Below are positions 8,784-15,945 of a stretch of DNA of 40,422 bases, in pieces. The notes under the pieces were generated by a model, which saw nothing but the letters and a program-made list of their open reading frames with translations, was not told the DNA's origin and made no database searches. Every line of letters begins with the position of its first letter. The stretch's first letter is position 1. The stretch spans positions 1 to 40,422 of the forward strand of contig CANNKD010000007.1 in assembly GCA_947505205.1 (NCBI GenBank). The letters run 5' to 3'. Origin of the DNA: Bacteroidota bacterium (GTDB taxonomy: Bacteria; Bacteroidota; Bacteroidia; Bacteroidales; F082). The translations under genes and the position numbers were made by a program.

Positions 8784-9294
8784 AAAGATAGCCATCACCG
8801 GACCTGAATCTACAGGTAAATCGTGGTTGGCCGAACAACTTGCCAAAGAATTTAATACTGTTTGGGTTCCTGAATTTGCCCGTGAGTATCTATCTGATTT
8901 GCACCGAAATTACACCATCGACGATGTTGTTGAAATTGCAAAAGGTCAACAGCAAAATGAAAAACTGATGGAAATTCAAGCCAGTGAATTTTTATTTTCT
9001 GATACTGAGATGTTCGTTTGCTCCATATGGACCGAATTTGTCTTTGGAAAAGTTCCTGAGTTTATTCGTCAAGCAGTTGAATCACAGCAATATGATCTCT
9101 ATCTTCTTTGCAATATCGATTTGCCTTGGGAACCGGATCCGTTACGCGAACATCCAGATAACCGTGAAGATATTTTCGAAAAATATCGTTTGGCTCTATC
9201 CGATGCAAATTTACCGTATGTTATCATTAATGGATTGGGCAAAAATAGACTTGCAGAAGCAATAAATGCAGTAAAAAAGCAGTTTTTGCTTTAA
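8776..9294 (+). CDS. NadR-like P-loop kinase (probable ribosylnicotinamide kinase)
   Basis: Protein of 172 residues resembling the C-terminal kinase domain of NadR (AAA_28), which phosphorylates nicotinamide riboside to NMN. Seen: Walker A GPESTGKS (9-16), VPEFAREYL (about 32-40), a DTE motif, and DLYLLCNIDLPWEPDPLREHPDNRE with the lid arginines. The ATG overlaps the last 8 bases of pnuC, so translation is coupled and transport and trapping are made together. There is no DNA-binding or adenylyltransferase domain, so NMN would need another enzyme to become NAD. If the transporter carries another vitamin, the kinase specificity could differ. Confidence 0.85.
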   Translation: MLKKIAITGPESTGKSWLAEQLAKEFNTVWVPEFAREYLSDLHRNYTIDDVVEIAKGQQQNEKLMEIQASEFLFSDTEMFVCSIWTEFVFGKVPEFIRQAVESQQYDLYLLCNIDLPWEPDPLREHPDNREDIFEKYRLALSDANLPYVIINGLGKNRLAEAINAVKKQFLL

Positions 9295-9303
9295 CTTTAC
9301 ACA

Positions 9304-10521
9304 ATGAAAAATATTTCAGAAACAGATGGAATGCATATCCTTTTTCTACCTCGTTGGTATCCAAATAGATATGACCCAATGTTTGGGCTATTTGTAAAAC
9401 GGCATGCAGAAGCAGTCTCACTACTCAACAAGGTTTCGGTGGTGTGTGTTACTGAAGCAACTGATGCTCAATCCGCACTTTACGATATTGAGCATTTTGC
9501 CGATCAAAATCTATTCACAACGATTGTTTATTATCAAAAGTCTGATCTGAGACCTGTGCTTTTCGCCAAAGCAATCAATATTTTTAGGTTTTACAGGGCA
9601 AATTTTCATGGAATAAAATTAAACACAAAGAAATTTGGTAAAATTCATCTCATTCATATTCATATACTTACACGCTTGGCGCTCATTGCCATATATTTTA
9701 AATGGATGAAGGGAACGTCTTATATTATCACCGAACATTGGTCGCGCTATTTACAGCTTACAAATGGGTTTACAGGTTTCTGGCGTAAAATTGTTACCAA
9801 ATTGGCTGTTCGAGGTGCTTCCACAATTACTACAGTTACCCAAAATCTGGCAGAAGCCATGCAGAATCATGGTTTGAAGAATCCGAATTATGTTGTTTTG
9901 CCCAATGTTGTAGATGTGAATTTGTTCAAAATTCAACATCAAAAGGCTAATCCAATTTTTCGTTTCGTGCACATCAGTTGTTTCGAGGATCGCTCAAAAA
10001 ATATCACTGGTTTAGTAAATGCATTGCGAAAATTGTCTGTACTGCGAAATGATTTTGAATGTATTTTAGTGGGTGATGGTATTGATTATCAGAAAATTAA
10101 AAATGGAGCAATAGACCTCGAATCGTTTGGGCTGATTCATTTTAGAGGATTATTGCAAAATGATTTATTGGCCGATGAATTAAGTAAATCCGACTGTCTG
10201 TTGCTTTTTAGCAATTATGAAAATATGCCGGTTGTTATTCTTGAGGCCTTTGCTTGTGGTTTGCCGGTTATAGCGACAAGGGTTGGTGGTATTCCTGAAA
10301 TGGTCAATCCGCAAAATGGTTCATTGGTAGATGCCGGTGATGAAGCCGGGTTCGTTGAAGCAATGGTAAAAATGATTGATTCTCAATCTCAATACAAGGC
10401 TGATGAAATACGATCAACTGTCACTTCGACAAATAGTTACGAAGCTGTTTCTGTTTTTTTGGATGGGCTATATCGAAAATATTTCTATAAAAAATTAGAA
10501 ACCAAAAGCAATCCCAAGTAG
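9304..10521 (+). CDS. Glycosyltransferase family 4 (GT-B) protein
   Basis: Retaining glycosyltransferase of 405 residues, probably acting in cell-surface polysaccharide or glycolipid synthesis. The N-terminal Rossmann half begins MHILFLPRWYPNRYDPMFGLFVKRH, typical of GT4 enzymes that take the donor after a mobile loop; the C-terminal half holds the donor site YENMPVVILEAFACGLPVIATRVGGIPEMV (about 301-330), with the EX7E-type arrangement. A second possible start is Met10 (9331), nearer the conserved region. The last 27 bases overlap the 3' end of the convergent permease gene at 10495-11589. Donor and acceptor cannot be told. Confidence 0.9.
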   Translation: MKNISETDGMHILFLPRWYPNRYDPMFGLFVKRHAEAVSLLNKVSVVCVTEATDAQSALYDIEHFADQNLFTTIVYYQKSDLRPVLFAKAINIFRFYRANFHGIKLNTKKFGKIHLIHIHILTRLALIAIYFKWMKGTSYIITEHWSRYLQLTNGFTGFWRKIVTKLAVRGASTITTVTQNLAEAMQNHGLKNPNYVVLPNVVDVNLFKIQHQKANPIFRFVHISCFEDRSKNITGLVNALRKLSVLRNDFECILVGDGIDYQKIKNGAIDLESFGLIHFRGLLQNDLLADELSKSDCLLLFSNYENMPVVILEAFACGLPVIATRVGGIPEMVNPQNGSLVDAGDEAGFVEAMVKMIDSQSQYKADEIRSTVTSTNSYEAVSVFLDGLYRKYFYKKLETKSNPK

Positions 10522-11589
10522 GCCAACTGCCAAACCAATTGTAATATTCACAGCCTTAACTGCGATAAATCCTTTTGGCGATTCGGCTAATAATGGGAGC
10601 ATTCCGTGTCCATCTTGAACAATTGAGCTTGCCATTAAAATGCTGAATGGTAATGAACCTTGGGCAAACAGCAAAACAAAAATATAATGTGGCCCCGATT
10701 CAGGGATGATGCCAATCAGCAGTGCCATCAATAAAACGATGAACAGATTTTCGGAAATCCAATGTTGAAGATCAATAAAATTGCCTAAAAAATGAACGAG
10801 AAGCAAAATGGAAAAGGTCCATAGAAATATCTTGTGAAAGTGTTTTTTGATGATATGATGCCACAAATGTTCGTGCAGAAAATGCTCTTTTACAGTCAGG
10901 ATAATGTATAATATCGTTCCTAAAATAGCAACGAGACTATATTTTATCCAGCTGGCTTCTCCAGTGTGATCATGTTCTGCATGGTTATGAGCAGCATCTT
11001 CTAATCCGCCCATCATCTGTTGCATTTCGTGACTGCTGTCGATGATTCCACTTAAAAAAATGATTATCAGACTGGTAACTCCTGTCAGCAGCAAGGCTCT
11101 CGTAAAACTTAAATCTTTTAAATTTTCGATGATCAATGAAGGATGATAATGATTACACTCTTCATTTTTTGTATGTATCGGAAAATGAACCTTTTCCTTT
11201 AATCCAATGTATTTGTTTTTCACGGTAAAATGTACAAGCAAACCGGTTCCAATAGCCAAAAAGAATAAAATGATATTCAATTTCAAAGCCTCAGCAGGAA
11301 TTGTTGAAAACATAAGAAAAGCCTCGTCACCCGACGAAACAAGCATATTTGCAACCAATGCAGGAAACATAACAACGCGGTGAACATATAGCGAAACCAT
11401 TGTAAATGAGCCAATGCAACCTGGGATTAATCCAAGAACCGTCCCAAAAACAATTTGAACAAAAGGTGATTTTTCAATCATCTTCGTCCAGATACCTCTT
11501 GTCTGGACATTGATATATTCAATCACCAACATCATTCCTAATACAAGAATTGTAATAATAATCGTCTGATGAAAAATGGCTGATAACAT
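10495..11589 (-). CDS. Putative manganese/arsenic-type efflux permease with His-rich loop
   Basis: Polytopic protein of 364 residues with about nine or ten hydrophobic helices in two related halves; each half has a GLIPGCIGS-like or GIIPESGPH-like re-entrant motif (about 53-61 and 308-316). This pattern matches the family annotated as putative manganese transporter or arsenic efflux protein. The central loop is rich in His and acidic residues (AHNHAEHDHTGE, about 200-211), plus HEHLWHH further on, which suggests binding of a transition metal. The gene is divergent from the Rrf2 regulator and converges with the glycosyltransferase, sharing 27 bases. The substrate is unproven. Confidence 0.75.
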   Translation of the reverse strand: MLSAIFHQTIIITILVLGMMLVIEYINVQTRGIWTKMIEKSPFVQIVFGTVLGLIPGCIGSFTMVSLYVHRVVMFPALVANMLVSSGDEAFLMFSTIPAEALKLNIILFFLAIGTGLLVHFTVKNKYIGLKEKVHFPIHTKNEECNHYHPSLIIENLKDLSFTRALLLTGVTSLIIIFLSGIIDSSHEMQQMMGGLEDAAHNHAEHDHTGEASWIKYSLVAILGTILYIILTVKEHFLHEHLWHHIIKKHFHKIFLWTFSILLLVHFLGNFIDLQHWISENLFIVLLMALLIGIIPESGPHYIFVLLFAQGSLPFSILMASSIVQDGHGMLPLLAESPKGFIAVKAVNITIGLAVGLLGIAFGF

Positions 11590-11696
11590 GAATTATACAG
11601 ATTTGAATGTGCAAAGTTGGGAATAATAACCATAGAAAGCCTACAAAAAAAAATATAAAAATTTTACATTAAAATCGATTCACTTTAAATAAATCG

Positions 11697-11704
11697 TAAT
11701 TTTG
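11697..11704 (+). promoter_or_regulatory. -7 promoter box of the Rrf2 regulator gene
   Basis: TAATTTTG matches TAnnTTTG and ends 24 bases before the ATG at 11729. Its last base is the first base of the palindrome at 11704-11717, so a bound repressor would cover the transcription start. Confidence 0.6.
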
Positions 11705-11717
11705 GTATTTAAATACC
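11704..11717 (+). promoter_or_regulatory. Perfect 14-bp palindrome, probable Rrf2 operator
   Basis: GGTATTTAAATACC reads the same on both strands and begins at the last base of the -7 box, spanning the expected transcription start 12-25 bases upstream of the Rrf2 gene ATG. Rrf2 proteins bind as dimers to palindromes and often repress themselves, so autoregulation is the natural reading. The position and symmetry are seen; the binding is inferred. Confidence 0.6.
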
Positions 11718-11728
11718 TATATAACTTT

Positions 11729-12133
11729 ATGGCAAAAATTGTTACTTTGACAGAAGCTGCTTCCATCGCATTACATGGAATGATCATCGTTGCAAAATCT
11801 GAAACGATGGTAAATGTCGTTCAAATAGCTGAGGTTACCGGAAGTTCAAAACACCATGTGGCGAAGATATTTCAGCGCCTTGTTAAGGATAATTTCCTCA
11901 ATTCACATCGTGGGCCAACTGGAGGATTCACCTTAAAGAAACGACCTGAAGAAATCACTTTACTCGATTTATATGAATCAATTGAAGGTAAAATTGAGGT
12001 TAAAAATTGTCCGCATGATAAAGCGGTTTGCCCTTTCGATCTATGCATCATGGAGAACGTAACAAAAAAAATGACCAACGATTTTCGGGAGCATCTCGTT
12101 AATCATACATTGGCCGATTATCTTAATAAATAA
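11729..12133 (+). CDS. Rrf2 family transcriptional regulator with three-cysteine motif
   Basis: DNA-binding regulator of 134 residues. The winged helix-turn-helix holds VVQIAEVTGSSKHHVAKIFQRLVK (about 30-53) and the wing SHRGPTGGFTL (59-69), both standard for Rrf2. Three cysteines, Cys94, Cys101 and Cys106 (C-X6-C-X4-C), occupy the place where IscR and NsrR ligate an Fe-S cluster, so sensing of iron-sulfur state, nitric oxide or redox is likely. The frame is open back to TTG at 11702, but that region holds the -7 box and operator, so ATG 11729 is chosen. A cupin gene follows after 22 bases; the permease at 10495-11589 is divergent. Confidence 0.88.
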   Translation: MAKIVTLTEAASIALHGMIIVAKSETMVNVVQIAEVTGSSKHHVAKIFQRLVKDNFLNSHRGPTGGFTLKKRPEEITLLDLYESIEGKIEVKNCPHDKAVCPFDLCIMENVTKKMTNDFREHLVNHTLADYLNK

Positions 12134-12155
12134 TTTACAAACTAAACTTCACAAA

Positions 12156-12491
12156 ATGAATTTAAATATCAATCCTTTTCAGCCTGGTACAATCTTGAAT
12201 TTCAATGATTTAGTCGAATATTCGTCTGGCGGTGTGGTAAGTAAACAAGTTATCAAAGCTGAAAAAGGCAATGTTACGCTCTTTGCTTTCGATGCCGGAC
12301 AAGGTCTGTCAGAACATTCTGCTCCATTCGATGCGCTGGTTCAAGTAATCGATGGTTCCGTTCAGGTAATGATTGGCGGAAATCCTTTCGAGCTAAAGGC
12401 AGGTGAAAGCATCATCATGCCCGCAAATATTCCACATTCATTGAAAGCCATAACTGCCTTCAAGATGATTTTGATCATGATTCGTGCATGA
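12156..12491 (+). CDS. Small cupin-domain protein
   Basis: Single-domain cupin of 111 residues. Motif 1 is DAGQGLSEHSAPFDALVQVIDG (about 47-68), with His-rich metal ligands reduced to one clear His (H55) and an acidic residue, and motif 2 is LKAGESIIMPANIPHSLKA (about 81-99), with the second His. It probably binds a metal or small ligand; cupins of this size next to Rrf2 regulators are often found with anaerobic nitrogen or redox stress genes. It sits 22 bases after the regulator and is likely co-transcribed with it. The actual reaction, if any, is unknown. Confidence 0.85.
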   Translation: MNLNINPFQPGTILNFNDLVEYSSGGVVSKQVIKAEKGNVTLFAFDAGQGLSEHSAPFDALVQVIDGSVQVMIGGNPFELKAGESIIMPANIPHSLKAITAFKMILIMIRA

Positions 12492-12638
12492 AAATCAATC
12501 TTGATTAATGAACAGGCATATTTTTTTTCTTTAAGCGCAATAGATTATTTGGCTGGTAATTATAAATTATTTAGTTAAGTATCAGATATTCAGTAGCTAT
12601 AATTTAGAAACCAGATTATTCAAGAAAATAAGTAACTC

Positions 12639-12652
12639 ATTACCTAATTACC
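12639..12652 (+). repeat. Paired ATTACC direct repeats upstream of the SBP promoter
   Basis: ATTACC occurs at 12639-12644 and 12647-12652, an 8-base period, ending 3 bases before the -7 box TATCTTTG. The half-site resembles the ATACC arm of the operator at 11704-11717. It could be an activator or Rrf2 site; support is weak. Confidence 0.3.
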
Positions 12653-12655
12653 GTT

Positions 12656-12663
12656 TATCTTTG
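12656..12663 (+). promoter_or_regulatory. -7 promoter box for the SBP-GTPase-ATPase operon
   Basis: TATCTTTG matches TAnnTTTG and is 17 bases upstream of the ATG at 12681, within the 189-base gap after the cupin gene. No -33 TTG at 19-21 bases, so an activator may be required. Confidence 0.55.
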
Positions 12664-12680
12664 CATTTTTATAACAGATT

Positions 12681-13898
12681 ATGAAATACTTTAAATTAGA
12701 AGATAACTTATTCGATATCACCGAGAGGTACCCTCAAACACTTCCGGTGTTTATCAGCAACGGTTTTACGCAACTTGCAGACGAAGAAAAACGTTCAACT
12801 TTTGGCCGGGCGTTGCAGTTAAATATTGCGATAATGATGCGTCAGATTGATCAGGATAGTTTTATTTTAGCTCTTGAAGGATCCATTAACGGCAGCAACA
12901 GCGAAAAGCGCGATGAAAATACCGTTTATGTAAAAGGTCTTTTGCCTTGCCCGGTGCGCCTTCCATTACAGGAAACTTTTGATGAGGTAATCGGGATTAA
13001 AGCTGCTCAGGGAATAAAAATCAAAGCCGAATTAAAAGCGGCTTCCATGGGTTTGGATTGGATAAAGGAAGAAGTAGCTAAAGCCAATGATATCAGTCAG
13101 TTGGATGATATTTATATCTCAGCTGGCTTTGACATGTTTTTCGATAAAGAATATTTTGGAAGATTTATTGAAACGAAGGAATTCTCAGATCCAATCGGTT
13201 GGGATTCCATTAATAAAGACTTTCATAATGATTATATCAATTTGAAGGATCCTCATAATCGTTATGGAATTATCGCTGTCGTCTCGGCAGTATTTTTAGT
13301 AAATTCTGAAGTGCTGGACGGTCGGCCTGTTCCACAATCGTGGAAAGAATTGCTTGATCCGATGTACAAAAGAAGTGTTAGTTTACCAGTTTCTGATTTT
13401 GATTTATTCAACGCAATTTTACTCACCATCGATAACAATTATGGTCGTGACGCTGTTCGCGCTTTGGGTAGAAATATGTTAACAAGTCTGCATCCTGCGC
13501 AGATGGTGAAATCGGATCGTCAAAAAACGAATAAACCAGCCATCACGATCATGCCCTATTTCTTCACAAAAATGGTGAAAGAAGGAAGTGTAATGAAAGC
13601 AATCTGGCCAAAAGACGGAGCAATCATCAGTCCGATTTTTATGATTGGAAAAAACTCTAATAATCAACATATCAAAGAAATAGCAGATATTGTAGCCAGT
13701 GAAAAAGTGGCAACAATTTTGGCACATCAGGGATTGTTTCCCAGTCTTCATCCAAATATTGATAATCGTTTGCCTGAAGGTGCAACATTTCTTTGGCTTG
13801 GATGGGATTATATTGAAGCGCATGATTTGAATAGTAAATTCGCCGAATGTAATGCAGCATTCAACGAAAATCCTTATGTTGAAATACAAAAAATATGA
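12681..13898 (+). CDS. Leaderless substrate-binding protein with N-terminal DUF1858-like domain
   Basis: Protein of 405 residues whose body is a type 2 periplasmic-binding-protein fold of the iron/polyamine class: AVFLVNSEVLDGRPVPQSW then KELLDPMYKRSVSLP (about 206-236) corresponds to the hinge region of such proteins, and GIIAVVSAVF precedes it. Unlike transport binding proteins it has no signal peptide, lipobox or transmembrane helix; instead residues 1-65 (LFDITERYPQTLPVFISNGF) look like a DUF1858 domain. It should therefore work in the cytoplasm. The stop codon overlaps the start of the GTPase gene (ATGA), so the two are translationally coupled. The ligand is unknown; a metal, oxyanion or cofactor is plausible. 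Confidence 0.75.
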   Translation: MKYFKLEDNLFDITERYPQTLPVFISNGFTQLADEEKRSTFGRALQLNIAIMMRQIDQDSFILALEGSINGSNSEKRDENTVYVKGLLPCPVRLPLQETFDEVIGIKAAQGIKIKAELKAASMGLDWIKEEVAKANDISQLDDIYISAGFDMFFDKEYFGRFIETKEFSDPIGWDSINKDFHNDYINLKDPHNRYGIIAVVSAVFLVNSEVLDGRPVPQSWKELLDPMYKRSVSLPVSDFDLFNAILLTIDNNYGRDAVRALGRNMLTSLHPAQMVKSDRQKTNKPAITIMPYFFTKMVKEGSVMKAIWPKDGAIISPIFMIGKNSNNQHIKEIADIVASEKVATILAHQGLFPSLHPNIDNRLPEGATFLWLGWDYIEAHDLNSKFAECNAAFNENPYVEIQKI

Positions 13899-14596
13899 AT
13901 TTAATTACTGTTTCCGGGCCGCCATCATCCGGAAAAACTGCAATTATTATCAAAACAGCCGAAACGTTTATGCGACGGGGTGTTAAACTTGGAGCCGTGA
14001 AGTTCGATTGTCTTCATACGGATGATGATGTCGCTTATGAAAAAGCAGGTATTCCTGTAAAAAAAGGTCTTTCAGGCTCACTTTGTCCAGATCATTATTT
14101 TGTGAGTAATATTGAAGCGGTACTCGCCTGGGGTTTAAAGGAAGGATTTGATTTGCTTGTTTCAGAAAGTGCCGGATTGTGTAACCGTTGCTCACCATAT
14201 ATTAAAGAAATTAAGGCTGTTTGTGTTATCGACAACCTAAGTGGAATCAATACACCCAAAAAGATTGGTCCGATGCTTCGTATGGCCGACATTGTTGTGA
14301 TTACAAAAGGCGATATCGTTTCCCAGGCCGAACGTGAAGTGTTTGCTGCCCGCGTTCATTCAGTAAATCCTGCTGCTATCATTATGCATATCAATGGATT
14401 AACAGGACAAGGTGCATACGAATTAGGAACGCTTTTGTTTGATGAAACCAAACATATTGATTCATTAAAGGGCCGTAAACTTCGTTTTTCGATGCCTTCA
14501 GCCCTGTGTTCCTATTGTTTAGGTGAGACTCGCATTGGTGAGTCTTATCAAATGGGAAATGTTCGAAAAATTAACCTTGAAGAAAACCAAGCATGA
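13895..14596 (+). CDS. HypB/CobW-like P-loop GTPase with cysteine pairs
   Basis: Protein of 233 residues of the SIMIBI class. Walker A is GPPSSGKT (8-15), a switch-like VSESAGLC segment follows an LLV strand (88-96), and TKGD (137-140) occupies the place of the NKxD guanine-specificity motif. The ESAGLCNRCS (C96, C99) and ALCSYC (C205, C208) pairs plus Cys64 look like metal or Fe-S ligands. HypB and UreG relatives use GTP hydrolysis to insert nickel, which suggests a metallochaperone role. It overlaps both neighbours by 4 bases (ATGA), so SBP, GTPase and ATPase are produced together. No close family is recognised. Confidence 0.72.
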   Translation: MNLITVSGPPSSGKTAIIIKTAETFMRRGVKLGAVKFDCLHTDDDVAYEKAGIPVKKGLSGSLCPDHYFVSNIEAVLAWGLKEGFDLLVSESAGLCNRCSPYIKEIKAVCVIDNLSGINTPKKIGPMLRMADIVVITKGDIVSQAEREVFAARVHSVNPAAIIMHINGLTGQGAYELGTLLFDETKHIDSLKGRKLRFSMPSALCSYCLGETRIGESYQMGNVRKINLEENQA

Positions 14597-15603
14597 TAAG
14601 TCAGGAATATCTTTTAATGACAAGCCCGAAAGAACTCATCGGCCGGTTTCCGTATTTACAAACGTTCTTTGCAGGAATCACACTCAAACTAGATGATAAG
14701 CAGGAATTACCTCTGCAGCTGATAATTGCAGAGGTTAGTGAAGAAATTGCTGAAGATAATAGTTTTGATGGCGAACATTTTATAAAGCAATTGCAGGAAT
14801 TTATACATCAAATGCAATCGTTTTTGGGTGACGAGAATAATCAGGTTGATAGCCTGACAATTCTTCCGGGAACCGACAAAAGCGGTGATGCTGAACAATT
14901 TGGCGTATTGGTTTTTGAAAAAAGTACGATTACGAGTATTGTAGGTCCGACAGGATCCGGTAAAAGTAGGTTATTGGCTGATATTGAGTGGGTTGCACAA
15001 GGAGACACACCAACGGGAAGATCGATACTCATCAATGGCGAAAAACCAGCCTCTGACTGGCGTTTTGCTTCCGGAAAAAAACTTGTGGCTCAGCTCTCAC
15101 AAAACATGAATTTCGTGATGGATCTTACAGTCGCCGAATTCATCGAGTTGCATGCTGAAAGCCGTATGGTTACTGATGTTGAGCATATTGTTTCGAAAAT
15201 CATTGATGCTGCAAACGAATTGGCCGGAGAGAAATTTCAACCTTCAACGCCCATCACTTCATTGAGTGGTGGACAATCACGTGCCTTGATGATTGCAGAC
15301 ACCGCCATGTTGAGTAGCAGTCCTGTTGTTTTAATCGACGAAATTGAAAATGCAGGTATTGACAGGAAAAAGGCTTTACAATTACTTGTCGGTGAAGAAA
15401 AAATAGTTTTGATGGCAACGCATGATCCAATATTGGCTTTGATGGCGCACCAAAGAATTGTTATCAAAAATGGAGGAATTCACCGAGTTATCAAAACCAG
15501 TCCTGAAGAAAAAGCCATGCTTAAAGACCTTGAAGAAGCCGATGGAATACTTCAGCAATTGCGCACCCGTTTGCGTTCTGGAGAAGAACTTCATATTAAT
15601 TAG
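14593..15603 (+). CDS. ABC-type ATPase with N-terminal DUF1858-like segment, no membrane partner
   Basis: Protein of 336 residues with one nucleotide-binding domain: Walker A GPTGSGKS (118-125), Q-loop region around 167-170, signature LSGGQ (224-228), Walker B VVLIDE (245-250) and H-loop His277. Residues 1-80 form an extra domain whose SPKELIGRFPYLQTFFAGI resembles the DUF1858-like start of the binding protein at 12681-13898, implying related partners. It has no transmembrane helix and no permease gene is adjacent on this strand. It could power conformational change in a soluble complex, as AtwA-like or SufC-like ATPases do. Start chosen at the ATGA overlap with the GTPase gene. Confidence 0.75.
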   Translation: MISQEYLLMTSPKELIGRFPYLQTFFAGITLKLDDKQELPLQLIIAEVSEEIAEDNSFDGEHFIKQLQEFIHQMQSFLGDENNQVDSLTILPGTDKSGDAEQFGVLVFEKSTITSIVGPTGSGKSRLLADIEWVAQGDTPTGRSILINGEKPASDWRFASGKKLVAQLSQNMNFVMDLTVAEFIELHAESRMVTDVEHIVSKIIDAANELAGEKFQPSTPITSLSGGQSRALMIADTAMLSSSPVVLIDEIENAGIDRKKALQLLVGEEKIVLMATHDPILALMAHQRIVIKNGGIHRVIKTSPEEKAMLKDLEEADGILQQLRTRLRSGEELHIN

Positions 15604-15642
15604 TTGTATTTTAGATAATTATAAAACTTAAAATAATATTTT

Positions 15643-15888
15643 ATGTCACACGAAGGTTGTTCAGGAAGTTTTAGTGACGGCAAAACTGTTGCCGATAAAA
15701 TCAGACAAATGGGATTCAGTGATCAAATGATGCCCATGGCATTTGATATGAAATGTGAAAATTGCAATAAAACATTCGAAATGGATTCTTTCGAAACGCA
15801 TTGTCCGGAATGCGATATGGTTTACGCAGTTACTCCCTGCCATGCTTTTGATCCATCAAATGTAATGGCCGCAGGGATTGGTTATTAA
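15643..15888 (+). CDS. Small zinc-ribbon protein
   Basis: Protein of 81 residues with a CENC-X12-CPEC pair of knuckles (C38, C41, C54, C57), plus Cys6 near the N-terminus and Cys66-His67 after the ribbon. It probably binds one zinc or an Fe-S cluster and could serve as adaptor or metal carrier. It starts 39 bases after the ABC ATPase with an A/T-rich leader and no obvious promoter, so it belongs to the same operon. No named family is recognised; the six cysteines in 81 residues set it apart from an ordinary housekeeping ribbon. Confidence 0.7.
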   Translation: MSHEGCSGSFSDGKTVADKIRQMGFSDQMMPMAFDMKCENCNKTFEMDSFETHCPECDMVYAVTPCHAFDPSNVMAAGIGY

Positions 15889-15945
15889 GATATTAACCTA
15901 ACTTTACGGTTATTTCGGGTATTTTGGCCTCATTTTTGTATCTTT

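Noticed and set aside
8984-9265. Open frame of 93 residues on the plus strand
   Set aside because: Shadow frame inside the NadR-like kinase gene with no recognisable motif.
12492-12540. Terminator after the cupin gene (AATCA/TGATT repeat near a run of eight T)
   Set aside because: The stem is only 5 bp and the T-run lies more than 10 bases after it, so it does not form a proper terminator.
13479-13889. Open frame of 136 residues on the minus strand
   Set aside because: It lies fully inside the substrate-binding protein gene, shows no family motif, and its composition (His, Phe, Cys rich) is that of antisense of coding DNA.
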